From: Symbiodinium natans
Lineage: Eukaryota; Sar; Dinophyceae; Suessiales; Symbiodiniaceae
Direction: 5' to 3'
NCBI GenBank assembly: GCA_905221605.1
Contig: CAJNDS010002290.1
Coordinates: 981,501 to 1,045,500, forward strand
DNA: 64,000 nt
The notes under the pieces: generated by a model
The model's database searches: none
Told to the model about the DNA's origin: nothing
What the model saw: the letters and a program-made list of their open reading frames with translations, nothing else
Position numbers and translations under genes: made by a program
Part shown: one piece after another, positions 39,958-49,601 of the stretch
Layout of the letters: each line of letters starts with the position of its first letter
Position numbering within the stretch: position 1 is the first letter of the stretch

Positions 39958-40254
39958 GTATATGTTAGTTCCACAGAAGGTTCGCTTGTGTCAGGGCTCT
40001 ACGGGTGTTGTCTCTCGTTCGAGGAAGCCAGATCGCACAAGGATCATGCTTATGGTCTTCCTTGAAGACGAAATGAACCCTAAAATTGGGGGTCATATAC
40101 CCTATTCTACTATATTTCCTATTAAGGTATATGAACCATAAACCCTTTTAGGGCTCATGGTCTTCGCATGCTCCTTACGTGCGCGATCCCGGGACCGAGC
40201 TAACAAGCTTGTTTTCTTATAGGGACAACTGATTCTCCATAGCTGCCCCCGCTA

Positions 40255-40345
40255 AACCCTAAGCCCTAAACCCTAGACCCTAGACCCTAAGCCCTAAGCC
40301 CTAAGCCCTAAACCCTAAACCCTAAACCCTAAACCCTAAACCCGA
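40255..40345 (-). repeat. CCCTAAA array
   Basis: About 13 units with blocks of CCCTAGA and CCCTAAG. Confidence 0.95.
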
Positions 40346-40361
40346 ACCGAGCCCAGCCGAG

Positions 40362-40428
40362 GCCTCAGCGCTTGCGCTCAAAGCAGCTGGCGCCTGGCCC
40401 CTGAGCTGCTACGCCAGGCCACGCTGGG
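40362..40428 (+). CDS. PPR-like exon island
   Basis: Acceptor GCCGAG|G and donor CTGGG|GTTTC. The frame reads LSACAQSSWRLAPELLRQAT then LG: L-S-A-C-A-Q-x-x-W-x-x-A-x-E-L-L matches the alveolate pentatricopeptide repeat. The island lies between CCCTAAA (left) and TTTAGGG (right). Confidence 0.55.
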
Positions 40429-40436
40429 GTTTCATG

Positions 40437-40830
40437 CTTAGGGTTTAGGGTTTGGAGTTCAGGGTTTAGGCCACGCTGGGGTTTGCGGCCTTGAGGCATT
40501 CAGGGTGGGTGGCTTTAGGGGGTTCAGGGCTGTCGGGTTTTGGGTCTTAAAGATCAAGGATAATTTTTTTTTGGGGGGGGGAGGGGGGGGTGCAGAAAGG
40601 TTTAGGGCTTGGGGTTTTTGGGTTCGAAGGTGCAGGGGTTTAGGGTTGACATTTAAGGGCTTATAGGTCCCTAAGCCCGAAACTCTGGAGGTTTTTAGGT
40701 CTTGCCTTCCGGGTTCAGACCCTACAAGCTTGGGGGGGGGGGGTGCGCAGCGTGTAAGTTAAGGCTTTAACGAAGGTTTTTAGCCCTTAGGGTTTGGGGT
40801 GAGACCTGGGGGCCTAAACCCTGGGCACCT
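40437..40830 (+). repeat. Degenerate TTTAGGG units and G runs
   Basis: Scattered TTTAGGG with a T-then-G tract at 40567-40588 and a G run at 40732-40743. No supported gene. Confidence 0.75.
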
Positions 40831-40917
40831 CCTAAAGTATAGGGGTCCGTCGCATATATCCCCCAAAATGGCCGAGTCCTCATGATCGTGGGTGCCTGGC
40901 CAAGAGGGTTGACGAAG

Positions 40918-41010
40918 AACCCTCAACCCTACACCCTAGCCCTAAACCCTGAACCCTAGACCCTAAACCCTAAACCCTAAACCCCAAACCCTACACCCTA
41001 AACCCGAAAT
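40918..41010 (-). repeat. CCCTAAA array with variants
   Basis: CCCTACA, CCCTGAA, CCCTAGA and CCCCAAA variants interleave. A short TTTAGGG block follows at 41125-41160. Confidence 0.88.
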
Positions 41011-41378
41011 CCAAAAGCCCCCTCTTCACCCCCTTCAATGAAGCAGCACAGGCCACCAAGTCAGGCCTACGACCCTCAAGCCTGAGCTGGTGCCTTGCTT
41101 GGAGAAGAAGCTGCTTTTCAGTCTGGGGGTTTAGGGTTTAGGGTTTCGGGTTTAGGGTTTGAGGAGGCTTTGAGAAGACTCTATTTTCCATGATATAGCG
41201 CTTAGGGTTGAGGGTCTAGAGGATTGGTTTGTCATTTCATCTTTTGTGTTTCTTTTTTTTATGCTGTGTTTTTTTTGGCGGGGTGTCCTGTCAGAAGGGG
41301 TTGTAGTCTTTTGGTGTACAGAAGAGGTGTCCCTACTTTGGGAACTCATGTTGGTGCTGATTTTCTGATTGATTCGAC

Positions 41379-41440
41379 ATGGTCAGTCCGCAACATTGTG
41401 GTCCTTTTTTGGGTACCCTATTTATTAGGGGCCGCCTGAT
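41379..41440. mobile_element. Family J element, copy 3
   Basis: ATGGTCAGTCCGCAACATTG, TGGTCCTTTTTTGGGTACCC and ATTAGGGGCCGCCTGAT match 17362-17455. Confidence 0.6.
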
Positions 41441-41532
41441 AACCGTAGCCTCAAAAGGAACCATAACTTCGAGAAGTGTCTAAAATAATTGTCATGTCAT
41501 GGAGATACCCTACACTTAAAACCCTAAACTTA

Positions 41533-41637
41533 AGATTTTCCCCCTTGTACTAAGAGTCCTTAATAGGTACTATAGTACGCCTATAAAAAGCCCGATTCAG
41601 GACTGTTAGTATTAGAAAAAGTGTGGAACATCCCAAC
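41533..41637. mobile_element. Family C element, copy 3
   Basis: TACTAAGAGTCCTTAATAGG and AGGACTGTTAGTATTAG form the inner inverted pair; right end GTGTGGAACATCCCAA; left end degenerate. Confidence 0.65.
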
Positions 41638-41700
41638 CCTAAACCCTGAAACCTAAACCTAAATCCTAAACCCTTAACCCTTAAACCCTAAACCCGGGCC
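41638..41700 (-). repeat. CCCTAAA units
   Basis: Degenerate CCCTAAA/CCTAAAT/CCCTTAA directly after family C copy 3. Confidence 0.85.
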
Positions 41701-41810
41701 GTTGATGTCGCTTACAGAACAGCTCACACCACGGAGCTGCTTAGACTGGGAAGGTCCTTGGGATATTCTCTTGTGCTCTTTTTGTGGGTGTAAGAGATTT
41801 GCTTTGTTCT

Positions 41811-41875
41811 TAGGGTTTAGGGTTTAGGGTTTAGGGTCTAGGGTTTAGGGTTTGGGGTTTCGGGTTTAGGGTTTA
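41811..41875 (+). repeat. TTTAGGG array
   Basis: Nine units with TCTAGGG, TTTGGGG and TTTCGGG. Confidence 0.92.
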
Positions 41876-41919
41876 GGATCAGACTTTAGGGCTCAGGGTT
41901 GATAGGGTTTCGGCCTGAG

Positions 41920-42020
41920 GTGTGCGATGCTCCCGCCCTTGGATGTCGATTCCTGGGCCTGCGCCCTGGAGGTTCTGGCAGGTGTCGGCGAGCAGCACCT
42001 CGTGCAGCATAAGGGGGCGG
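41920..42020 (+). CDS. PPR-like exon island
   Basis: Acceptor CCTGAG|G and donor GCGG|GTTTAGG, the latter being the start of a TTTAGGG array. The frame reads CAMLPPLDVDSWACALEVLA then GVGEQHLVQHKGA. L-D-V-D-S-W-A-C-A-L-E-V-L matches pentatricopeptide helix B. One base leads and one remains. Confidence 0.5.
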
Positions 42021-42085
42021 GTTTAGGGTTTAGGGTCTAGGGTTTAGGGGTTAGGGTGTAGGGTGTAGGGTTTAGAGGGTTGTCA
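42021..42085 (+). repeat. TTTAGGG array
   Basis: About eight units with GTGTAGG variants. Confidence 0.92.
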
Positions 42086-42187
42086 GTAGTTTAGGGTAGG
42101 GTTCAGGGGTGAGTTGCAGTAAGACTGTTTGTAGGGTTCGGACTTTAATTTAAGGTTGCCAGGTCTTGTGAGTCTCGGTTTTGTTGA

Positions 42188-42730
42188 GTACCACCCCCCC
42201 CCCCCCCCACCACCACAACACCTTGTGCCACACCTAAACCCTCAAACCTAAAACCCTAAACCCTGCACACCCTAACCCCGTGAACCCTAGCACCCTGACA
42301 CCCTCCCTACCACCCCTAAAACCTAACACCCCAGCAACCTAGACCCTAACACGCTAGACCCTAAAACCCTAACACGCTAACACCCTAAACCCCAAAACCC
42401 TAAAACCCTAAACCCTAAAGCACAAACACCGCCCGACACCCTAACACCCTAAACCCTAACAACCCCTAATACCCTCACACCCTAAACCCTGAAACCCCAA
42501 ACCCTAACGACACCCTAAACCCTGAACCCTAAAACTAAAACCCTAAGCCCTAAAACCCTTAAACCCTAAAACCCTAACACCCCCTAAAACTCTTCAACCC
42601 TAAGCCCTAAACCCCAACACCCTGAACCCTAACCCCTTAACCTTAAAACTCTCACACCCCAAAACCCAACACCCTAAACCCTCAATCTTAAAGCCCTCAC
42701 ACCCCAAAACCCTAAACCCTAAACCCCAAG
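42188..42730 (-). repeat. Long irregular CCCTAAA/CCCTAACA series
   Basis: After a poly-C run (42188-42207), about 500 bp of C-strand units of 7-10 bases (CCCTAAA, CCCTAAAA, ACACCCTAA). More decayed than other arrays, suggesting greater age. Confidence 0.92.
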
Positions 42731-42847
42731 GTCCGTGCCCATCACCAGCTCGCTCTTGGGCGCGGTGGTGAACTCACTGAAGCCCTGGAGCACTGAGTGG
42801 AGGCTAGCATCAGGCCTGGACTTATGACTTGGTTCCAGGAGTTTAGG

Positions 42848-42900
42848 GCCTAGGGCTTAGGGTTTAGGGTTTATGGTGTAGGGTTTAGGGTTTAGGGGGT
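42848..42900 (+). repeat. TTTAGGG array
   Basis: Six units. The island 42728-42835 before it has open + frames but no clear product. Confidence 0.88.
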
Positions 42901-43187
42901 ATAGCACCTCGGTACCCTGTCCCTGCTTTTTGGTTCAGGGTTCACTTTAGGGTTTAGGGTTCAGAGCGCAAGGTCCCCCTTTGTTTTTCTTGTCTTTACT
43001 GAGTTTCTGTTTCATCTGACCCGATTTAGGGGCTTGATAGCTCTACCGAGGATTCTGGATTTAGTTTTTAGGTGCGGCGAGAATCGTGGCTGGGAAGTCC
43101 CGAAACCCTAAAACCCGAATATCCTAAACCCAAAGCTCTAAACCCCCAAACCAACGGCCTAGCTCTCCGCCTTCCGGTACCCTAAAC

Positions 43188-43288
43188 CCTAAACCCTAAA
43201 CGGTTTAGGGTTTAGGGTTTAGGGTTTAGGGTTAGGGTTTAGGGTTTAGGATTTAGGGTTTAGGGTTTAGGGTTTAGGGTTTATATAC
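43188..43288. repeat. CCCTAAA array joined to TTTAGGG in a palindrome
   Basis: CCCTAAACCCTAAAC meets GGTTTAGGGTTTAGGG with no spacer at 43201-43202, making a perfect inverted junction; about 11 G-strand units follow. Confidence 0.92.
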
Positions 43289-43458
43289 GGTTGCAGTAGC
43301 CCTTACATAACACATTTCGAGCCACTGAAAATGCACGGCAAACCCAACGAAAGAAATGCTCAAATAAACAGAGCCGCTCGAGTGCAAGGCCTCTTGCAGT
43401 GGGCTACTGCGTGGCACGTGCAGACTCATGCAGCCAGGCAGCAGCCCTCAGCGGGCAG

Positions 43459-43740
43459 GCTAAACCCTAAACCCCTAAACCCCTAAACCCCTAAACCCCT
43501 AAACCCTAAACCCTAAACCCTGAACCCTAACCCTAAACCCTAAACACTAAACCCTGAACCCGAAACTTGCAAACCTCAAGCACCCCGAGCCGAATCCCAA
43601 AGACTTGCTGGAGAGGCTTTAGGGTTTAGGGTTTAGAGTTCAGGGTTTAGAGTTTAGGGTTTAGAGTTTAGGGTTTAGGGTTTAGGGTTTAGGGTTTAGA
43701 GTTTAGGGTTTAGGGTTTAGAGTTTAGGGTTTGCTTTGCT
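43459..43740. repeat. CCCCTAAA/CCCTAAA array then TTTAGGG/TTTAGAG array
   Basis: C-strand units at 43461-43565, starting with four CCCCTAAA octamers; G-strand units at 43615-43735 with regularly placed TTTAGAG variants. Confidence 0.95.
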
Positions 43741-43984
43741 GCAGCACACAAGCCTTACGCAGCCATAGCTGGGAATGAACGGTTCGGGGGTCGCAAGTAA
43801 GTCGTATCATAAACCCTGAGCCCCTAAACCCCTAAGCCCTAAACCCTAAACCCTGAATCATAGCTCATGATGATATCACACATCCCGGGAAGGTGTAGAG
43901 TGTACTGCACATGTCGGCGAGCTTGTTCACACAGGCTGTTTTCATGGCGCTACATCAGTCTGAGGCCCCGCAACCTTGCACCCC

Positions 43985-44060
43985 CAGGGAAACCCTCAAC
44001 CCTAAACCCTAAACCCTAAACCCCAAACCCTAAACCCTAAACCCTAAACCCTAAACCTAG
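43985..44060 (-). repeat. CCCTAAA array
   Basis: About ten units ending CCTAGGGTTCAGAG, another inverted junction into a single TTTAGG-like unit. Confidence 0.93.
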
Positions 44061-44232
44061 GGTTCAGAGTTTAGGAGGGTTTCTGTTTCGTAGCAAAAGT
44101 GTAGGGTTCAGTGGCTCAAGGCTCAGCGTGTAGGGTTGAGGCTTTGAACCTGGAGGTTGGCGTTCAAGGGCTTAGGGCGCAAGGGCTCAGAGGTTAGGGT
44201 TTAGGGTTTAGGGTTTTGGGCTTGGACTTGAG

Positions 44233-44367
44233 GGTTCGTCGGGATGAGCACGCAACTTCCCACGCTGCCAAGGTCGGATGCCATAACGCAGCCACCGGCC
44301 TTTTCGCTTCCGCCTCCGCTTGGGCAGCTGCTGTGTGCCTTGGGCAGGCAGATCCGAACTCCAGAGG
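44233..44367 (+). CDS. PPR-like exon island
   Basis: Acceptor CTTGAG|G and donor CCAGAGG|GTTTGG. The frame reads VRRDEHATSHAAKVGCHNAA then TGLFASASAWAAAVCLGQAD and PNSR. V-G-C-H-N-A-A-x-x-L-x-A-S-x-x-W-x-A-A-V fits a whole pentatricopeptide repeat start and helix B. Confidence 0.48.
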
Positions 44368-44603
44368 GTTTGGGGTTTTGGGGTTAGGGTTTAGGGCTAC
44401 CGCACCATGAACTTTTCATCCTCAGGCAAGGGAAAGCCTGAACATTCCTTTCGTGCAAATAAACAAACCAACGAAAAACTCATACATATTTCGTAGATCG
44501 GCAAGTTTATATACACGTACATCTGTATTTTGCTCATGAATTCTACTCTTCAATTTAACGCCAATTCTCTAGTATTGCTTAACAGAGTATACTACATGAT
44601 GCT

Positions 44604-44714
44604 TCCCTAAGAGTCCATGTACCTGACTAGGGAATACTTGGGCCTTAGAGTACTTGCTATATAAGGACCTTGGTTCCCAAGCCTCTAATAATAAGGTACA
44701 TGGACCTCTAGGGT
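44604..44714. mobile_element. Family D inverted-repeat element, copy 2
   Basis: CCCTAAGAGTCCATGTACCT at the left, AGGTACATGGACCTCTAGGG at the right, inner TACTTGGGCCTTAGAG. Most of the arms match copy 1 at 13573. Confidence 0.8.
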
Positions 44715-44820
44715 AGGGTTTAGGGTTTCGGGTTTAGGGTTTGGGGTTTGGGGTTTGGGGTTTAGGGTTTCGGTTTTAGGGCAAGGAGTATTGGGGGAGG
44801 GGGGGGGGGGGGGGGGGGGC
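44715..44820 (+). repeat. TTTAGGG array and poly-G run
   Basis: About nine units with TTTGGGG and TTTCGGT variants, then a G run at 44794-44819. Confidence 0.92.
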
Positions 44821-45035
44821 AGGGCCGCATGTTGTTGAGGCTCGCGACAAGGTATACGATGTTGGGGCTCCAACTTCAGTGCTGTGGGCGCATTTCGGGT
44901 GCTAAGGTATCGGGGTTTAGGGATTAGGGTTTCTGAGGACCCTAGGTCCTTGGTTAGATGGAACCCCGCCGTCTACAACCCGAGCTTGCACGTCCCCACC
45001 GTTCTCACCATAACCTCCTCACCATCTTTGTCATA

Positions 45036-45207
45036 TTGGGTAACATTTTACATTTTCAAGGGTACTTAAACTCAACCAGGAATAGAAGTTCAAACCTTTT
45101 AAATGCAACCCCAATCATGAACTGGGTAACATTTTACATTTTCAAGGGTACTTAAACTCAACCAGGAATAGAAGTTCAAACCTTTTAAATGCAACCCCAA
45201 TCATGAA
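45036..45207. mobile_element. Family I element as an exact 86 bp tandem duplication
   Basis: Two copies of an 86 bp unit with GGGTAACATTTTACATTTTC and AAGGGTACTTAAACTCAACC. They are essentially identical, so the duplication is recent. Confidence 0.85.
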
Positions 45208-45299
45208 CTAGCCATTTTCTGTGGTAACCTGGGAACCCAGGCTTCTTTCCATGCTGACAGGAGCTAGGGGGCCTGCACTCTCTAGCTAGCATTTCTAGC

Positions 45300-45460
45300 C
45301 CTGAACCCTAAACATTAGCCCCTAAACCCTTAACCCTCAACCTTCAACCCTCCACCCTAAGCCCAAAACCCCAAGCCCTAAGCTCTAAGCCCTAAGCCCG
45401 AAGCCCTAAGCCCTAAACCCTAAACCCTAAACCCTAAACCCTAAACCCTAAACCCAATCA
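45300..45460 (-). repeat. CCCTAAG/CCCTAAA array
   Basis: Degenerate at first, then about 13 units. Confidence 0.92.
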
Positions 45461-45614
45461 AGGGTCCTGATACTAACTCACAACTCTACTTCTCACTCGG
45501 GGGCTGCCAGTGCGGAGTCCAAGGCAGCAGCTTGACAACATGCACTGGTCGTGGTGCCACCTCGCGCCGCAATCTGCACCCAGAGGATAGGCTCTTTTTC
45601 CCTCTGTATAGGTA

Positions 45615-45673
45615 GTATAGGGTTTGGGGAGTTTAGGGTTTAGGGTTTAGGGTCTAGGGTCTAGGGTTTAGGG
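45615..45673 (+). repeat. TTTAGGG/TCTAGGG array
   Basis: Eight units directly before a family E element. The last TAGGGCTAGGACC merges with the element end. Confidence 0.9.
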
Positions 45674-45782
45674 CTAGGACCCGGAGTAGGCCCTTATTCC
45701 GCTTTTGGGGGGTTTAAGGTCTCTTCTAAACCCCTTTAAAACAAAAAGGGCACCTTCGTACTAGGTTACTCTTGTGTCTAGG
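45674..45782. mobile_element. Family E (AGGCCC subtype) element
   Basis: CTAGGACCCGGAGTAGGCCC at the left, CTAGGTTACTCTTGTGTCTA at the right, AAACAAAAAGGGCACC inside. Confidence 0.7.
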
Positions 45783-45912
45783 TTAGGTCAGTCCTAAACC
45801 CTAAGCCCTAGACCCTAAACCCTAGGTAAGCCCTAAACCCCTCAACCCTAGGCCCTAAACCCTGAGCCCCAAGCCCTAAACCCTAAGCCCTACACCCTAA
45901 GCCCTATAAACG
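45783..45912 (-). repeat. CCCTAAA/CCCTAAG units
   Basis: About 12 degenerate C-strand units following the element. Confidence 0.88.
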
Positions 45913-46065
45913 CTACTAAAGGACTTGGAGCGTGGTTCGCCTTGAAAGAACCCCCAGAATACGATTCAGGGAGATCATACGGATGAGGGGAGGCAAGGGT
46001 CTACTTGCAAGAAATTCGGGAAATACCCTAAACCCTAAATCCTAAACCCTAATCCCTGAACCCTA

Positions 46066-46270
46066 AATCGGGGGATAGTTGGGATTCGGACCGATGAAGA
46101 AGGCGTAGCTGGCCCAATTTGATCCTCCCCTTTGAAGTCCTGTTTCCTTTGGGTGAACCCCAAAGCCTGAACCCTAAACCGGGGATAGTTGAGATGAGGA
46201 CCGATGAAGAAGGCTTAGTTGGCCCAATTTGGTCTTGATACTCCTTGGAATCCTCCCCTTTGAAGTGGGG
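46066..46270. repeat. Direct duplication of about 75 bp
   Basis: GGGGATAGTTG(G/A)GAT, GACCGATGAAGAAGGC and TGGCCCAATTTG(A/G)TC occur at 46069-46125 and 46180-46236, with a shared TCCTCCCCTTTGAAGT. A CCCTAAAC block lies between the copies. Confidence 0.8.
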
Positions 46271-46333
46271 TTAGGGTTTGGGTTTGGGTTTTAGGTTCAG
46301 GGTTTAGGGTTTGGGGTTTTCAATCACGGTCAG

Positions 46334-46720
46334 TCTATGACGAGCCAAGGGCCAAGGAGGACACTGACAAGCACTCGTCTTATCTGAACAAGTTGAAGCT
46401 TCTCACAAGGGACAACTCCCTGGCTGTGCTGGGCATTGCGCTTCCGAACATGGCCTCCTTCTTTCGTCGCTTGACAAAGAAGAGCCGAAAGGTCGGTCAT
46501 CTTTGCACACATCAACCACTCAGAAAACGGCGGCTGATTTCCACGAGTGGGTGAAGCAGCGTTGGGCAGAGTATGGCTGTCGCCTGCAGGGACTCAACAT
46601 GGATGGCAGCAAGACCACGTTTCAGGAGCAGAGCATTTCCTCATTGAATAGATGTTGGGAACAGATGCTAATGCTGGAGAATCAACCTGGACCCATGCTA
46701 AGTTCAATTGTAGTAGTTTC
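46334..46720 (+). CDS. Candidate coding block, two frames
   Basis: After GGTCAG|TC, one + frame reads YDEPRAKEDTDKHSSYLNKL, KLLTRDNSLAVLGIALPNMA, SFFRRLTKKSRK. From 46524 the next frame continues KTAADFHEWVKQRWAEYGCR, LQGLNMDGSKTTFQEQ and onward. The two could be joined by removing 46492-46523 (AAG|GTCGG...CTCAG|AAA), but 32 bp is very short for an intron, so a one-base frameshift in a decaying gene is the alternative. Both halves have natural composition. Not recognised; it could be a host gene or a degraded element gene. Confidence 0.42.
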
Positions 46721-47558
46721 AAAACAACACACCAGTGAACACGCCAGTGGAAATTTAAGTTTGCCAGAAAACTTGCGCAGACCCCACTCTCTCAGACACT
46801 GTCCTGGCGCTTACAGCCCTAAACCCTGAACCCGAAACCCTAAACCCTAAAGGCTTATAGGACTTAGGCTGCAGAGTGCGCATGCTACGAGGATCCCCTT
46901 ATCACCCCATATTTGTTCCTCGAAGTTATCTTGCGTACGTTGAGGGGTCATGTAAAGTACCAATAAGCCCTATAAACCCGATGAGCCCTACAAACTCCAT
47001 GTGCCCTCTAAGCCCCTATAAACGTTGCAAACCTTATAAGCCCTAAGCCCTCTAAATCTTATAAACGTTACAAAACGCTATGAGCCCCAAAAGCCCTGTA
47101 AGCCAACAACTCTCAGGATCGCATCAGCGTTCAAGCCTCCCTGGCTGCATGCCTTGCTGGCTTGCGATGGAGGTGGGGTAAATATACAAACAATGTGGTG
47201 CCCCCAAACCCCCCAGCCCCACCCACAAACATACAAAAAGAGAGAGAGAGAGAGAGCCAAACCTCAATGACTTGATGAGGTTCGCAGTATGCAGGACTGA
47301 AAATCCCGATTGAAAGATTGAGTTTCAATCCCTTAGGCTCAAAATAACCCAAAAACCTTATATAATGAGGTCATTGGGCCCAAAAAACTCTTAAGTAAGA
47401 GTTCTTGGAGCCTTAGGGTGAAGGGGCTCAAGATCCCAGATCCAAGGGCCTCAGGAGACTGTCGGGAAGCCATCTTGGATGCGGAGGTCCCGAAAGAAAC
47501 CCTGATGTGAGGTTTAGGGTTCAGGGCTTAGGGTTTCGGGCTGAGGGTTTGAGATTGG
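46721..47558. other. Unique DNA, no supported gene
   Basis: Short CCCTAAA at 46815-46850, degenerate CCCTATAAAC-type units at 46965-47105, (GA)n at 47240-47255. Minus-strand frames over 47078-47352 are low quality. Confidence 0.45.
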
Positions 47559-47663
47559 GTGGTTTCCGGAATAGGGGGTACCCTATTTGGGTCCTTATGA
47601 TAAAGGAATCCTCCTATTTGGTGGTCTACATTCGGTATCCCATCATTTTGGTAAACTCCCACG
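47559..47663. mobile_element. Family A element, copy 8
   Basis: GTGGTTTCCGGAATAGGGGG at the left, TACCCTATTTGGGTCC and GGAATCCTCCTATTTGGTGG inside, TTTGGTAAACTCCCAC at the right. Confidence 0.7.
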
Positions 47664-47674
47664 TGAAAAGCGCG

Positions 47675-47818
47675 GTTCTAAACCCTAAACCCTAATCCCT
47701 AAACCCTAAACCCTAAACCCTGCTATACGCGTAAATCCTAAACCCTAAGCCCTAAACCCTAAGCCCTAAGCCCTAAGCCCTAAGCCCTAAACCCTAAACC
47801 CTAACCCTAAACCGACCA
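47675..47818 (-). repeat. CCCTAAA/CCCTAAG array
   Basis: About 17 units with a break at 47722-47734. Confidence 0.94.
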
Positions 47819-47944
47819 TGAACCTCAAGAACCCTCCAATCCACGAATCCCGACAAGTCCTTGGGCCGGCGAAGGCCAGCCTTGAGCGTGTTAAGCCACG
47901 GGGACATCTCCGGCCAGGAGGTCAACATCGCTGCCCAGGCTGCT

Positions 47945-48150
47945 TAGGGGGTTTAGGGTTTTTAGGGGGTTTAGGGTTTTTAGGTTTTTAGGGTTTTTAG
48001 GGTTTTTAGGGTTTTTAGGGTTTTTAGGGTTTTTAGGGTTTTTAGGGTTTTTAGGGTTTTTAGGGTTTTCAGGTTCTTTAGCGTTTTTAGGGTTTTCAGG
48101 GTTTTCAAGGTTTTTAGGGTTTAGGGTTGTGAGGGTTTAGGGTTTAGGGG
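47945..48150 (+). repeat. Nonamer array TTTTTAGGG
   Basis: About 17 units of nine bases between TTTAGGG flanks. The telomere unit here has gained two T, as the octamer at 11327 gained one. Confidence 0.96.
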
Positions 48151-48411
48151 CTTCCGTGGGGCTTAGTTTTGCCTTTTTGGGGGTTGAGGGCTTGGGGCTC
48201 AGAGCAATGCTTTGCAAACACCTTGCTTGTTTGCCATGAAAGCGGTTTAAGGTTGAGGATTTAGGGTTAGTTGTTTGGTTTTACGTTGGGGACCACCACT
48301 GGAAGGATCCCCCAACAAGCAGGCTTGACATCCTGCAGGGTGTCTGAGGACCAAAAAGGGCCCTGAAATTGGGGTCCCGGGAAGTTTTCAAAGTCGCGAT
48401 TCATCAAGGGC

Positions 48412-48485
48412 CAAGCTCAAGAATAGGCCCTCATTCCTTTTGAGCCCCTTTGAACCCTTTTTAGAGCCTGGGTTACTCGGTCTAG
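48412..48485. mobile_element. Family E (AGGCCC subtype), shortened copy
   Basis: AATAGGCCCTCATTCCTTTT and GGGTTACTCGGTCTAG frame a reduced interior. Confidence 0.5.
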
Positions 48486-48503
48486 AGGAACTTCGAATGG
48501 TTT

Positions 48504-48640
48504 AGGGATGGTCCCTCGAAAAAAACTAACAATCCTTAACAGGGAGTATAGTCCCCCTAAACCCTAAACCCTACATACCCTAGGCCCTAAACCCCCACCA
48601 CCCCACTGTTAGTATAGAGGGGAGTATTCGAAGGACTCAT
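48504..48640. mobile_element. Family C element opened by CCCTAAA repeats
   Basis: GGGATGGTCCCTCGAAAAAA and CTAACAATCCTTAACAGGGA match the family C left half. At AGTCCCCCTAAACC the sequence turns into CCCTAAA-type repeats (48553-48600), then resumes CTGTTAGTATAGAGGGGAGT as the right half. Confidence 0.62.
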
Positions 48641-48684
48641 GGGATTGAGATAGCTGCAGGCAGGTCGGGCACTGGCATCCCTCT

Positions 48685-48905
48685 TAGGGTTTGGGGTTTC
48701 GGGTTTAGGGTTTGAGTTTAGGGTTTGAGTTTAGGGTTTAGGGTTTAGGGCTTAGGGTTTAGGCCTAGAAGCCCTTTGAACTTTATTACATGCCTAAACC
48801 CTAAACCCTGAACCCGGAACCCTAAACCCTAAACCCTAAACCCTAAACTCTAAACCCTAGCCCTAAACCCTAAACCCTAAACCCTACAACCTACAACCCT
48901 ACAAC
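48685..48905. repeat. TTTAGGG array then CCCTAAA array
   Basis: G-strand units at 48690-48765 with TTTGAGTTTAGGG steps; C-strand units at 48795-48900. Confidence 0.93.
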
Positions 48906-48939
48906 CCACCTCCAAGAACCCAAACCCTGCCACCACCAG

Positions 48940-49017
48940 GTCATGGCCCAGGCTGCCCAGTGGTTCTCAGCCCTCTCACTTCTGAGAAGCGCAAGAGGCG
49001 GCCGGGAGGGGCTCAGG
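48940..49017 (+). CDS. PPR-like exon island
   Basis: Acceptor CACCAG|G and donor CTCAGG|GTTTAGG (start of the next array). The frame reads VMAQAAQWFSALSLLRSARG then GREGL. A-A-Q-W-F-S-A-L-S-L-L is a typical pentatricopeptide helix B. Starts in phase 0 and ends with complete codons. Confidence 0.52.
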
Positions 49018-49082
49018 GTTTAGGGTTTAGGGTTTGGGGTTTGGGGTTTAGGGTTGAGGGTTTTGGGTTTTGGGTTTAGGGT
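49018..49082 (+). repeat. TTTAGGG array
   Basis: About eight units with TTTGGGG variants. Confidence 0.92.
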
Positions 49083-49091
49083 CGGAATCAT

Positions 49092-49200
49092 TTAGCCCAG
49101 TGGTACCCTTTGTCCCTTTTTTGGTTTTAAGGTTCCCTTATAAAGTATCTAACCCCCACAAAAGGTACCCTAACTACAGTATGGTTACTGGGCTACCAAG
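49092..49200. mobile_element. Family E inverted-repeat element, intact copy
   Basis: Left TAGCCCAGTGGTACCC and right ATGGTTACTGGGCTACCAAG are inverted. Interior CCCTTATAAAGTATCTAACC. The uninterrupted counterpart of intron 5 of the ubiquitin/ankyrin gene. Confidence 0.78.
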
Positions 49201-49600
49201 AGAAGGGTTTGTCGGGTTCGTCTTTAGGGTTGAGAGAGCTTCGTTTCGGGGTCTCTGGAGTACATAGGCGTTTGTTGGGGTTAGCAGGTTTTCGTGACAG
49301 GTCTTTTTTCGGACTTCAATGCTCAGTGCTATTTCTGAAGGCCCTGGCTTGGGAAGATGCGTACGCCTACAGCACACACTTCGGGTGTTAAATTCAAAGC
49401 CTTCGCTCTAGTGCCGGAGGGGGGGGGGGGGGGGGTGCTCCTTCCAAATCTAAAATCACCCCTACACCTTTCTCAAAACCCCCTCACCCCTGACCCCTAC
49501 AGCCTAAAACCCCAAACCCCCTGGCCCTAAACAAACTCCTCAACCCCCCTAAGCCCCCCCGAAGCCGCCAGAAGCCCCTAAACCCGAAACGCCCAACGGA
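49201..49600. other. Unique DNA and poly-G run
   Basis: Open frames on both strands over 49174-49391 without domains; G run at 49417-49434; degenerate CCCTAAA at 49480-49595. Confidence 0.45.
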
Positions 49601-49601
49601 G

